Source: Rhizomicrobium electricum (lineage in GTDB: Bacteria > Pseudomonadota > Alphaproteobacteria > Micropepsales > Micropepsaceae). From it: 64,000 bases of DNA. Position numbers and translations under genes: made by a program. Shown one piece after another: positions 43,034 to 51,620 of this stretch. Each line of letters begins with the position of its first letter. The first letter of the stretch is position 1. The notes under the pieces were generated by a model that was not told where the DNA came from, did no database searches, and was given only the letters and a program-made list of their open reading frames with translations. The DNA lies in assembly GCF_011762045.1 (NCBI RefSeq), contig NZ_JAASQS010000007.1, positions 186,001 to 250,000 on the forward strand. Direction: 5' to 3'.

Positions 43034-43309
43034 GCCTGCGGGGTGATGGTAAGTAGCAACAACCATGTGCCCTCCTTCCACGGCCGGAGGAGAGGTTGCC
43101 ATGATTTTGCCTTATTAGTTTAGATTACGATACCGATAACAAATATATAGCGAAAGCGACGGGTTAGGACAGAAGTTAGAGTTGTTCCACATTAGCGATG
43201 AATAATTTTGATGCTTAGCACATCATTTTGTTTGTTATTTCCGTCACTTAGGTTGGTGTTGTACCAGCAACACCCAAAATCATTCGTAGCGGTAATGTCC
43301 ATTGTTACC

Positions 43310-43336
43310 TTGACGGTACATATGGCCTAGCATAAT
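43310..43336 (+). promoter_or_regulatory. Candidate promoter of the TonB-dependent receptor
   Basis: -35-like TTGACG (43310-43315) and -10-like CATAAT (43331-43336), with a short 15-base spacer. The operator at 43345-43358 would overlap the start of transcription. Confidence 0.35.
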
Positions 43337-43344
43337 CCTATGCG

Positions 43345-43358
43345 TGTTACCGCTAACA
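43345..43358. promoter_or_regulatory. XylR-like operator TGTTACCGCTAACA
   Basis: A 14-bp near-palindrome one base from TGTTAGCGCTAACA, the type of site described for LacI-family XylR in Caulobacter and the xyl-box of Xanthomonas. It sits just downstream of the candidate receptor promoter. Related sites lie at 47055-47068 and 48674-48687. Confidence 0.6.
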
Positions 43359-43488
43359 TCAACTGCTTAGTATGTGAGCCGGTGTGTGTGAAACGAGAAG
43401 GGGATCTGTCTTAGCGCAATCCAAGTGATCACATCCGGCGATCGGGTCATCGAACCCTAGAAAACGACGCCCAAAGGGGAGGAAAAGC

Positions 43489-46400
43489 ATGAAGTCGAAT
43501 TTGCACAACCGTGCCCGACTGCTCGGCACGACGGTTCTCGCAGGTGTAGGCCTGCTGCTCGCAACGGCACCTGCCGTTGCACAAGAAATGGAAACCGTGA
43601 CGGTCACTGGCTATCGCGCCAGCTTGGCCTCATCGACAAACGCCAAGCGCGAGTCGGTCAATTTCTCGGATTCGGTCTTTGCCGAAGATATCGGCAAGTT
43701 CCCGGACACCAACATCGCCGAAGCTTTTAACCGTATTCCGGGCATCACGATCAGCCGTGAAAACGACGGTTCGGGCATGCGCGTCGCCATCCGCGGTCTC
43801 GATACCAACCACGTCAAGATCACGCTGAACGGTGCGAACGTCGCGACGGCCTCGACCGGCAACACCGACGCCAACGGCGCCAACCGCGAAGTCGACCTCA
43901 ACATCTTCCCGATCGAACTGTTCTCGCAGTTGTCGGTCAGCAAGACCTCCAGCGCGGACCAGCTGGAAGGCGGCGCCTCGGGCGTGGTCGCCATGCGCAG
44001 CATCCGTCCGTTCGACAATCCGGGCATGCACCTTTCGTACAGCGCTCAGCTGAGCGATTACGAAAACAACGGCACCCCCGGCCACCGCGGCCACTTGATC
44101 GGCAGCTACACCAACGGTCCGTTCGGCGTCCTCCTCGGACTCTCCGGCCAGGTCAACCGCATCATGGTCACGGGCTATGAAGGCGCCTTCAACAACCTGA
44201 CGGTGCCGAGCCTGAGCGACAAGCAGTTCTATTCGCCTGCTCAGATTGCGGCGATGGAAGCGGCAGCCGGCGTTGCGCCGGGATATTATCCGCTCAAGAA
44301 TCCTTCTCAGCCCTACAACGCCAGCACCAATCCTTACGCGTTCACGAGCTGGTGTAATGCGCCCGCGAACGTGTCGACAGTCACGTCGCCCAACACGACT
44401 AGCACGGCCAGCATTTCGCAATGTAATCCGATCGGCGGCCTCAACGGCTGGGGTATTCCGACCGAAAGCCTCGCTATCTCCAATACGGGCGTTATCACCC
44501 GTAGCGGCGGCACTTTCCCGAATACCGGCGTGCCCAATTCCTATGTGGGCTTGCCGATCAATCAAGCCAATCTGCTGGCTCTCAACCCCGGCCTGAGCAT
44601 TGCCCAGATCGGCAGCGCGATCATTCCGCGTACCGGCCGTCCGATGTTCGAACGCGGCACGCGTGACCGTTACAACGGCATCCTGTCGTTTGAATATCGT
44701 CCGACCGACGAAATGCACTTCTACTTCGACAGCATTCTCGGCGTGATCGAGAACAATCTCGACCGCGAAGACCTCATGATGATCGGCCGCAGCGGTAACG
44801 CCATCCCGATGAACATGACGGTCGACAAGAACAACGTCGTCACGTCGGCCGACTTCGCCAATGCCCAGATGGCTCTGGAAGCCCGTCCCTACAAGGAAAA
44901 GTCGGACTACATCAGCCTCAATCCGGGCATGGATTGGCAGGTCACGGATCTGTTGAACGTCAAGGCGCAGATCAACTACAGCCGCGCCCACTTCTTCCGC
45001 GACTCGCCGACCTTCATGCCTTCGACGCCGCTTTCCGTCGTCCACATGGACAACACTGGCGCCACCCCGGTCTATTCGATGCCGACTCTGCCGGGTGCCG
45101 GCCTGCAGGATCCGAACAACTACGGCTGGTATTCTCAGTCGGCGGTGCGTCTGCAGCAGGAACGCCGCTACGTCTACACCAAGGGCGCCCACCTCGACGC
45201 GTCCTATGGCGGCGACAAGTTCAAGGTCTCGGCCGGCTTGGCGTGGGACGAATGGTATCGTCTGGTGCGCGGCTACGACAACGGCACCTGGTTCGCCGAA
45301 GCGGCTTGCGGCTTCAACCCGTCGACCTTCCTGCCCGGACCCAACACGACCTCTGGCTGTTCGAACGCTTCGAGCTTCAGCATTCCGTCGGCGTGGACGA
45401 CCAACTGGGGTACCGGTTATTCGGCCGGTCTCGGCTCCGTGCCGACCGCGCAAGGGCCGCTGGTTCCGAGTTCGGCGGTGCCGGGTTACCTCTCGGCGGG
45501 CCCGAACGGCTTCGTGAAGGTGAACTACAACGGCCTGAAGGCAGCCACGAATTACGACTTCTTCGCCACGCATCCGGCGAACGGCGCTGCTGAAAATCTC
45601 CAGGATCCCGGCCGTACCGGCTTCAGCGCCGGCACGAACACCAATATCTCGTCGAGCATCATCCACGAGAAGACCTGGGGCATCTACGGCAAGATCGAAG
45701 GCACGCTGCATCGCGGCGAGCAGAAGATCCGCTACAACCTCGGCGCCCGCTTCATTCGTACCCAGCAGGCGGTCACCGGCTACACCTCGGTTGTCGATGC
45801 GCGTAACGCCGGTGCGACCAGCGCTTCGTCCGACGATCTGCCGGATGGTGCGCGGTATCCGAACTACATCGTTCCGGCGACCATGACCGGCTCGTATTCG
45901 GCCTTCCTGCCGTCGGCGAACGTGGTGTGGGAAATCTACGACGACTTCCAGCTCCGCGGCGCGGTCTCGCGCACGATGACCCGGCCGAATCCGAACAGCA
46001 TGCTGCCGCAGCTCGGTGGCGGCGGCTCGGGCGCCGATGCCTACACGCTCGGCAATCCGCAGTTGAAGCCGTTCTACTCGACCAATATCGACCTCGGCGC
46101 CGAACTGTTCACCGGCGGCGAAGGTTATCTCAGCCTCGGCGTCTTCAAGAAGATGATCACGGGCTTCCCGAGCAACTACACCTCGGTGCAGAAGTTCCCG
46201 TGGCTGGCGCAGTTCGGCACCGTGTTTGCCAACTTTGCCAACGGCTCGTCGCAGTACACGAACCTCTATAATTTGGCGAACGCTGGCGGTTGCTGGAATG
46301 CCACCGGGCCCCAGACGCTTGATTGCGTCAACGTCAACATCACCCAGCAGCGCAATGCCACTGGTCTGCAGACGATCAAGGGCATGGAGTTCAACTGGGT

Positions 46401-46878
46401 CCAGCCGTTCGACTTCGCGCTCGAGGAATACGGTCTGAAGGGCTTCGGTTTGGTGGCCAACGTCACGGCCATCAGCACCAAGACGACGCCCAACAGCGCC
46501 GCTCCGTCGGTCGTGCTGAACGTGTCGCCGCTGCAGTACAACGGTACCGTCTACTACGATAACGACGGCATCATGGTGAAGGTGTCGTACGCGTTCACTC
46601 GCGGCACGATCACCAACTCGAACGTCTATGGCATCATCTCGGGTATCCCGGCCTTCACCGAAGAGCGTTCGATGGACTATGCCCAGGTCGACCTGTCGTC
46701 GAGCCTGAAGCTGTCCAAGATCTTCGGCGAACTGCCGAGCGATCCGGAACTGACCTTCGACGTCCAGAACCTGTTCCATGCGCTCAATGGGCGTTCGTAC
46801 AAGCAGTACAAGAACCTGATGAACTACTCGTACAACGGCGGCTCGATGTTCCTCATCGGCATCCGCGGTAGTCTGTAA
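43489..46878 (+). CDS. TonB-dependent outer-membrane receptor, probably for xylo-oligosaccharides
   Basis: Large receptor of 1129 residues: Sec signal (about 1-31), TonB-box-like METVTVTGYRAS, plug domain (about 55-180; FPDTNIAEAFNRIPGITI) and a long beta-barrel. The layout matches the Caulobacter-type carbohydrate receptors. The last residue is Leu (GIRGSL) rather than the usual aromatic residue of outer-membrane barrels. Start ATG 43489 follows GGGGAGGA. The XylR-like operator upstream and the flanking xylan genes point to import of xylan fragments, possibly glucuronylated. No TonB/ExbBD genes are in the window. Confidence 0.88.
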   Translation: MKSNLHNRARLLGTTVLAGVGLLLATAPAVAQEMETVTVTGYRASLASSTNAKRESVNFSDSVFAEDIGKFPDTNIAEAFNRIPGITISRENDGSGMRVAIRGLDTNHVKITLNGANVATASTGNTDANGANREVDLNIFPIELFSQLSVSKTSSADQLEGGASGVVAMRSIRPFDNPGMHLSYSAQLSDYENNGTPGHRGHLIGSYTNGPFGVLLGLSGQVNRIMVTGYEGAFNNLTVPSLSDKQFYSPAQIAAMEAAAGVAPGYYPLKNPSQPYNASTNPYAFTSWCNAPANVSTVTSPNTTSTASISQCNPIGGLNGWGIPTESLAISNTGVITRSGGTFPNTGVPNSYVGLPINQANLLALNPGLSIAQIGSAIIPRTGRPMFERGTRDRYNGILSFEYRPTDEMHFYFDSILGVIENNLDREDLMMIGRSGNAIPMNMTVDKNNVVTSADFANAQMALEARPYKEKSDYISLNPGMDWQVTDLLNVKAQINYSRAHFFRDSPTFMPSTPLSVVHMDNTGATPVYSMPTLPGAGLQDPNNYGWYSQSAVRLQQERRYVYTKGAHLDASYGGDKFKVSAGLAWDEWYRLVRGYDNGTWFAEAACGFNPSTFLPGPNTTSGCSNASSFSIPSAWTTNWGTGYSAGLGSVPTAQGPLVPSSAVPGYLSAGPNGFVKVNYNGLKAATNYDFFATHPANGAAENLQDPGRTGFSAGTNTNISSSIIHEKTWGIYGKIEGTLHRGEQKIRYNLGARFIRTQQAVTGYTSVVDARNAGATSASSDDLPDGARYPNYIVPATMTGSYSAFLPSANVVWEIYDDFQLRGAVSRTMTRPNPNSMLPQLGGGGSGADAYTLGNPQLKPFYSTNIDLGAELFTGGEGYLSLGVFKKMITGFPSNYTSVQKFPWLAQFGTVFANFANGSSQYTNLYNLANAGGCWNATGPQTLDCVNVNITQQRNATGLQTIKGMEFNWVQPFDFALEEYGLKGFGLVANVTAISTKTTPNSAAPSVVLNVSPLQYNGTVYYDNDGIMVKVSYAFTRGTITNSNVYGIISGIPAFTEERSMDYAQVDLSSSLKLSKIFGELPSDPELTFDVQNLFHALNGRSYKQYKNLMNYSYNGGSMFLIGIRGSL

Positions 46879-46941
46879 GTCTCCCTCCCTTCGCCGGCCC
46901 TCTCTTCCGGGGGCCGGCGGCTTTGGGCGAAACAAGGCTTG

Positions 46942-46971
46942 GCGGCGCATCTCACGGTGCGCCGCTTTTTT
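46942..46971 (+). terminator. Intrinsic terminator after the TonB receptor
   Basis: GCGGCGCA (46942-46949) / TGCGCCGC (46958-46965) with an 8-base loop, then TTTTTT. A second GC hairpin GCCGGCCC / GGGCCGGC at 46893-46918 lies closer to the stop but lacks a clean T-run. Confidence 0.85.
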
Positions 46972-47025
46972 ATGGCCCCGGCCTATCGGCGTGAAACAAT
47001 CCGTCGCACCGGACTGAATGCTTGG

Positions 47026-47047
47026 TTTTGAGCGGTTTCGCTCAAAA
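47026..47047. other. Inverted repeat TTTTGAGCG-GTTT-CGCTCAAAA
   Basis: Perfect 9-bp arms with a 4-base loop, immediately before the XylR-like operator. Its T-rich side is 5' and A-rich side 3', so it is not an intrinsic terminator on either strand. It may be a second regulatory site. Confidence 0.4.
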
Positions 47048-47054
47048 AAAATCA

Positions 47055-47068
47055 TGTTAGCGGCACCA
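47055..47068. promoter_or_regulatory. XylR-like operator TGTTAGCGGCACCA
   Basis: Two mismatches from TGTTAGCGCTACCA, located 57 bases upstream of the fructuronate-reductase-like gene. Confidence 0.45.
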
Positions 47069-47093
47069 GGCCGCTGCCCTAAGGCGTGGCCGC

Positions 47094-47124
47094 GGGCGGT
47101 GCTGCTGGTGTAAAAGAACCGCCC
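47094..47124 (+). promoter_or_regulatory. Hairpin abutting the start codon of the fructuronate-reductase-like gene
   Basis: GGGCGGT (47094-47100) pairs with ACCGCCC (47118-47124), whose last base touches ATG 47125. The weak ribosome site AAAAGAA is in the 17-base loop. It could limit ribosome access. Confidence 0.35.
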
Positions 47125-48582
47125 ATGAGCCCGAATCCCGCCTCCGCGCCCCGCCTTTCGACCCAGACCCTGTCCCAAGCCAAGCCCGGCGTCGTTCTGC
47201 CCAAGTACGACCGCAGCAAGGTAACCGTCGGAATCGTGCATTTTGGCCCCGGCGCGTTCCACCGCGGCCATCAGGCTTGCTATTACGACTCGCTCTTGCC
47301 CAAGGACCCACGCTGGGGCGTTTGCGGCGCCGAGCTGATGCCGAACGGCCTGATGGAAAACGCGGCGGTTCAGGACAATCTCTATATGGTCGCCGAGCTC
47401 GACGCGCAGATCCGCTACCGGGTCGTCGGCTCGCACATCGAATATCTGAAGGCCCACGGTCAGGCCGACAAGATCTTCGCCCGTCTCAACGATCCGCGGG
47501 TCAAGCTCGTCACCTCGACGGTGACCGAGAAGGGCTATTACCTCGACGGCAAAGGCGAACTCGATCTCGACAACCCGGCGATCAAGGCCGACCTCGAACA
47601 TCCCACCACGCCGGGCACGCTGATCGGCTGGATCACCGAAGGTCTCGCCCGCCGCAAGGCCGCCGGCATGGTCCCGTTCGTACCGGTCTCCTGCGATAAT
47701 ATGGTGATGAACGGCCACAAGCTGCACGGCGCCGTCCTCAAGTTCGCCGCCGCGCGCGGCGACAAGGACCTGCTCGCCTGGATCACCGACAAGGTCACCT
47801 TCCCCTCGACCATGGTGGATTCGATCACCCCGGCGGCGACGCCGGAACTGGTCGAGCGCATCGAACGCGAAACCGGTCTGCGCTGCGAAGCGCCGGTGCA
47901 GCGCGAGGCCTTCCTGCAATGGGTGGTCGAAGACGCGCTGGGCGAAGGTGCGCCCGATCTGGCCTCGGTCGGCGTTCAGCTGACCAAGGACGTTGCGGCG
48001 TACGAATTCGCCAAGCTGCGCCTCTTGAACGGCGCCCATTCGACGCTCGCGTATGCCGGTCTGATGCGCGGCCGCGATTCGGTCGGCGAAGCGATGGCCG
48101 ACGCCAAGCTCAGCCATGCCGTCGAACTGATGATGCGCGAAGACATCGTGCCGACGCTGCACAAGACGCCGGGCCTCAATTTCAATGCCTACATCTCCGA
48201 TCTGCTCGACCGCTTCCGCAATCCGGCGCTGACCCACAAGTTGATCCAGATCGCATCCGACGGCTCGCAGAAGCTGCCCTATCGCATCCTCGGCTCGCTG
48301 CAGGATGCGCTGAAGGGTGGCCGTCCGATCCGCCGCTTCACCATTTCGCTGGGCGCCTGGATGCGCTTCATCGAGCGTCAGGCCAAGGCCGGCATTGCCT
48401 TGCAGGACCCGCTCAACGACAAGCTGTCGGCGATCGGCCGCGAATGCACCGGCGATGCGGCGGCGGATCTGCCGAAGTTCCTCGCGGTGCGCGAGGTGTT
48501 CCCGGCGGACCTCGTCGAGAACCCCACGTTCAAGGCCGCGATGCTCGCCGCCTACGCGAATTTCGAAGCCCAGCTCGACTGA
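47125..48582 (+). CDS. Mannitol dehydrogenase-family oxidoreductase, probable fructuronate reductase
   Basis: A 485-residue long-chain polyol/hexuronate dehydrogenase with the NAD-binding start VGIVHFGPGAFHRGHQ, the central VSCDNMVMNG motif and KLRLLNGAHSTLAY, which contains the catalytic-Lys region. The family includes mannitol dehydrogenase and fructuronate reductase (UxuB). Fructuronate reductase is favoured because mannonate dehydratase and three alpha-glucuronidases are encoded nearby, but mannitol or arabinitol dehydrogenase cannot be excluded. Start ATG 47125; the frame is open from 47086. Confidence 0.82.
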   Translation: MSPNPASAPRLSTQTLSQAKPGVVLPKYDRSKVTVGIVHFGPGAFHRGHQACYYDSLLPKDPRWGVCGAELMPNGLMENAAVQDNLYMVAELDAQIRYRVVGSHIEYLKAHGQADKIFARLNDPRVKLVTSTVTEKGYYLDGKGELDLDNPAIKADLEHPTTPGTLIGWITEGLARRKAAGMVPFVPVSCDNMVMNGHKLHGAVLKFAAARGDKDLLAWITDKVTFPSTMVDSITPAATPELVERIERETGLRCEAPVQREAFLQWVVEDALGEGAPDLASVGVQLTKDVAAYEFAKLRLLNGAHSTLAYAGLMRGRDSVGEAMADAKLSHAVELMMREDIVPTLHKTPGLNFNAYISDLLDRFRNPALTHKLIQIASDGSQKLPYRILGSLQDALKGGRPIRRFTISLGAWMRFIERQAKAGIALQDPLNDKLSAIGRECTGDAAADLPKFLAVREVFPADLVENPTFKAAMLAAYANFEAQLD

Positions 48583-48616
48583 AAAACCGGGGACTTTCGC
48601 CTTCCGGCGTTGATAT

Positions 48617-48647
48617 GACAAAATAGGGCAGGGAGCGCTATTTTGTC
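48617..48647. promoter_or_regulatory. Perfect 10-bp inverted repeat upstream of xylB
   Basis: GACAAAATAG (48617-48626) and CTATTTTGTC (48638-48647) flank an 11-base spacer. It starts 34 bases after the previous stop and ends 2 bases before the xylB -35. It could be a regulator site, or an AT-rich transcript-end hairpin without a T-run. Confidence 0.45.
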
Positions 48648-48649
48648 TG

Positions 48650-48687
48650 TTGGCGTTGGCGTGTTCCGGTGTATGATAACGCTACCA
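48650..48687 (+). promoter_or_regulatory. xylBA promoter with overlapping XylR-like operator
   Basis: -35-like TTGGCG (48650-48655) and -10-like TATGAT (48672-48677), spacer 16. The operator TGATAACGCTACCA (48674-48687) overlaps the -10, as expected for a LacI-type repressor; it differs from TGTTAGCGCTACCA at two positions. Confidence 0.55.
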
Positions 48688-48758
48688 AGTAATCCGACAA
48701 GCGTACTCAGATAATCCCGACGGGACAAACCGGTCGGCATGGAGGAGCAACAGGAACG

Positions 48759-50219
48759 ATGTATCTTGGCATCGACATAGGCACATCGAGTGTCAAAGCC
48801 GTCCTGATGGACGATGAGGGCCAGCTTTTTGCGCAAGGCTCGGCGCCGCTGACGGTCGAACGGCCGCAGCCGCTGTGGTCGGAGCAGAACCCCGATGCAT
48901 GGTGGCGCGCCACCGTCGCAGCCGTGCGGGCATTGCCCGAAAAGGGCCGTCAGGCGGTGAAAGGTATCGGCCTTTCCGGCCAGATGCACGGCGCCACGCT
49001 GCTCGATGCGGCCGACAAGCCGCTGCGTCCCGCGATTTTGTGGAACGACGGCCGTTCTGAAGCCGAATGCGCCGAGCTCGAAAAGCTCCAGCCGCGTTCG
49101 CGCGCCATCACCGGCAATATCGCGATGCCGGGCTTCACGGCGCCGAAGCTGCTCTGGGTCAAGCATCATGAACCCGACGTCTTCGCCAAGGTGAAGACGG
49201 TGCTGCTGCCGAAGGATTATGTCCGCTTGAAGCTGACCGGCGAGAAGGCCGGCGACATGAGCGACAATGCCGGCACGCTCTGGCTCGACGTGGCCAAGCG
49301 CGACTGGTCCGACGACATGCTGAAGGCGACCGATCTCACGCGCGAGAACATGCCGAAAGCGGTCGAAGGCACTGCCCCGACCGGCAAGCTCACGGCGGAA
49401 GCCGCCGAAGAACTCGGGCTGCCCCAGGTCGTAGTGGCCGGCGGCGGCGGCGACAATGCCGCCAGCGCGGTCGGCGTCGGCGTTGTGGCGCCGGGGCAGG
49501 CGTTCCTGTCGCTCGGCACCTCGGGCGTGCTGTTCGTCGTCAACGACAAGTTCCGTCCCAATCCGGAGAAGGCGGCGCACGCGTTCTGCCACTGCATTCC
49601 GGGCGTCTGGCACCAGATGGCGGTGATCCTGACGGCGGCGTCGGCGATCGACTGGATCGCCAATCTCACCGGCATCAATGACGTGGTCGAGACCGTGGCC
49701 GGCGCCGAGAAGCGCGGCCTTAGGAAACAGACCCCGATCTTCCTGCCGTATCTCTCCGGCGAGCGCACCCCGCACAACGATCCCTATGCGCGCGGCGTGT
49801 TCTTCGGCCTCGGCGCCGATACCACCCAGGCCGATCTCGCTTATGCGGTGCTCGAAGGCGTCGCGTTTGCCTTCGCCGACGGTATCGACGTTTTGCGCGA
49901 AGCCGGCTCGACCATCGGTGACACCACCGTCGTCGGCGGCGCCTCGCGTCTGAAGTTCTGGGGCCCGATGCTCGCATCGGCGCTCGATATTCCGCTCACC
50001 TACCGCGAAGGCGGCGAAGTGGGCGGTGCCTTCGGTGCAGCCCGCCTTGGCAGGCTCGCCGATACCGGAGAAGATCCGGTGAAAGTGTGTACGGCACCGA
50101 AGGTGTCGCGTGTCGTTGAACCTGTGGCCGCGTTGAAGGAGCAGATGGCACCTCGGCGGGCCCAGTTCGTGGACCTGTACAAAAACCTCAAATCCTCTTT
50201 CAGGGAGTTTGGAAGATGA
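48759..50219 (+). CDS. xylB: Xylulokinase
   Basis: Phosphorylates D-xylulose to D-xylulose 5-phosphate with ATP. It is 486 residues of the FGGY kinase family. N-terminal phosphate-binding MYLGIDIGTSSVKAVLMDD, substrate region GLSGQMHGATLLD and ILWNDGRS, and C-terminal GGASRLKFWGPMLA are all typical of XylB. Start ATG 48759 follows GGAGGAG. It overlaps xylA by 4 bp (ATGA) and is the first gene of the pair. Confidence 0.95.
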   Translation: MYLGIDIGTSSVKAVLMDDEGQLFAQGSAPLTVERPQPLWSEQNPDAWWRATVAAVRALPEKGRQAVKGIGLSGQMHGATLLDAADKPLRPAILWNDGRSEAECAELEKLQPRSRAITGNIAMPGFTAPKLLWVKHHEPDVFAKVKTVLLPKDYVRLKLTGEKAGDMSDNAGTLWLDVAKRDWSDDMLKATDLTRENMPKAVEGTAPTGKLTAEAAEELGLPQVVVAGGGGDNAASAVGVGVVAPGQAFLSLGTSGVLFVVNDKFRPNPEKAAHAFCHCIPGVWHQMAVILTAASAIDWIANLTGINDVVETVAGAEKRGLRKQTPIFLPYLSGERTPHNDPYARGVFFGLGADTTQADLAYAVLEGVAFAFADGIDVLREAGSTIGDTTVVGGASRLKFWGPMLASALDIPLTYREGGEVGGAFGAARLGRLADTGEDPVKVCTAPKVSRVVEPVAALKEQMAPRRAQFVDLYKNLKSSFREFGR

Positions 50220-51532
50220 GCATTTTCTCGGAAGTCGGGCCGATCAAATATGAAGGTCCCGATAGCACCAATCCGCTGGCGTACAAGGTCTATGACAAGG
50301 ACCGCGTCGTTCTCGGCAAGAAGCTGGGCGACTGGCTGCGTTTGACGGTTGCCTACTGGCACTCGTTCTCCTCGTTCGGCTCCGACATGTTCGGCGGCGG
50401 CACCTGGAATCGTCCGTGGTCGGGCAAGGTCACGCAGGAGCAGGCGGAAGCCCGCGCCGATGCGGCGTTCGATTTCTTCACCCGTCTCGGCACGCCCTAT
50501 TTCGCGTTCCATGATGCCGACGTGATCGCCGATGCGTCCTCGCTCCCCGAGCACATCGACAACCTCAAGAAGATGGAAGACATCTTCGCCAAGAAGATGT
50601 CCCAGACCGGCGTGAAGCTGCTGTGGGGCACGGCGAATGCCTTCTCGCATCCGCGTTATGCCGCCGGCGCCGCCACCAATCCGGATCCGGAAGTGTTCGC
50701 CTATGCCGCCGGCCAGGTCCGCGCCATCATGGAAACCACCCATCGTCTGGGCGGCGAGAACTACGTCTTGTGGGGCGGCCGTGAAGGCTACGACACCCTG
50801 CTCAACACCGACCTCAAGGCGGAACTGGCCCACTTCGGCCGCTTCCTCAACATGGTTGTCGAGCACAAGCACAAGATCGGCTTCAAGGGCACGATCCTGA
50901 TCGAGCCGAAGCCGTTCGAGCCGACCAAGCATCAGTATGACCGCGACACCGCCACCGTCTTCGGCTTCCTGCAGAAGAACGGCCTGGAAAAGGAAGTAAA
51001 GGTCAACATCGAAGTGAACCACGCCACGCTGGCGAACCTCGACTTCGAGCATGAAGTCGAGATGGCCTACGCGCTCGGCATCATGGGTTCGCTCGACATC
51101 AACCGCGGCGATCCGCGTTCGGGCTGGGATACCGACCAGTTCCCGAACAACGCCCAGGACCTGTCGGTCGCGTTCCTGCCGATCCTCGAGAACGGCGGCC
51201 TCGGCACCGGCGGCTGCAACTTCGACGCCAAGCTGCGCCGTCAGTCGGTCGACGTGAACGATCTCTATATCGCCCACGTTGCCGGCATCGACACTCTGGC
51301 CCGCGCCGTGATCTCGGCCGAAGCCATGATCAAGGACAAGCGCTTGGCCGATGCCAAGGCCGCCCGCTATGCCGGCTGGTCGACTCCGTTCGGCAAGGAC
51401 ATCATGGAGGGCAAGTACTCGCTCGCCGATCTCGCCGACGTCGCGCTCAAGAAGAACCTCAATCCGAAGCCGGTTTCCGGCAAGCAGGAACTGCTGGAGA
51501 GCGTCGTCGCTCAGTGCCAGAAGATTTCCTGA
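50216..51532 (+). CDS. xylA: Xylose isomerase
   Basis: Converts D-xylose to D-xylulose. It is 438 residues, the size of class II xylose isomerases. Hallmarks are YFAFHDADVIAD, YVLWGGREGYDTLLNTD, the metal-binding IEPKPFEPTKHQYD, VNIEVNHATLA and GSLDINRGDPRSGWDTDQF. The start ATG lies within the xylB stop (ATGA). A strong terminator follows at 51557. Confidence 0.97.
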   Translation: MSIFSEVGPIKYEGPDSTNPLAYKVYDKDRVVLGKKLGDWLRLTVAYWHSFSSFGSDMFGGGTWNRPWSGKVTQEQAEARADAAFDFFTRLGTPYFAFHDADVIADASSLPEHIDNLKKMEDIFAKKMSQTGVKLLWGTANAFSHPRYAAGAATNPDPEVFAYAAGQVRAIMETTHRLGGENYVLWGGREGYDTLLNTDLKAELAHFGRFLNMVVEHKHKIGFKGTILIEPKPFEPTKHQYDRDTATVFGFLQKNGLEKEVKVNIEVNHATLANLDFEHEVEMAYALGIMGSLDINRGDPRSGWDTDQFPNNAQDLSVAFLPILENGGLGTGGCNFDAKLRRQSVDVNDLYIAHVAGIDTLARAVISAEAMIKDKRLADAKAARYAGWSTPFGKDIMEGKYSLADLADVALKKNLNPKPVSGKQELLESVVAQCQKIS

Positions 51533-51556
51533 TCGGATTTTTACTGCGTATGAAAG

Positions 51557-51589
51557 CCTCCCTCCGCATCGCGCGGGGGGAGGTTTTTT
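51557..51589 (+). terminator. Intrinsic terminator of xylBA
   Basis: CCTCCCTCCGC (51557-51567) pairs with GCGGGGGGAGG (51573-51583, one G-T pair), then TTTTTT. Confidence 0.88.
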
Positions 51590-51620
51590 ATTGGGACGAC
51601 CGGAACGCGGGGAGGGCCGG

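Larger units (their letters stand above)
43034..43488. promoter_or_regulatory. AT-rich control region upstream of the TonB receptor
   Basis: This 455-bp gap is AT-rich compared with its surroundings and dense in symmetric elements: a weak operator CGATACCGATAACA (43128-43141), inverted repeat GGTGTTG-N6-CAACACC (43255-43274), GGTAA-N9-TTACC (43291-43309), and the palindrome GCATA-ATCC-TATGC (43330-43343). At 43089-43104 a 16-base copy of the GH115 initiation region is followed by a five-codon open frame (MILPY). No gene of normal size is seen. Confidence 0.55.

Noticed and set aside
43630-48621. 1663-codon minus-strand open frame across the receptor and reductase genes
   Set aside because: It spans two certain plus-strand genes, a terminator and operators; composition is biased to Arg, Asp, Ala, Gly and Val as for antisense frames.
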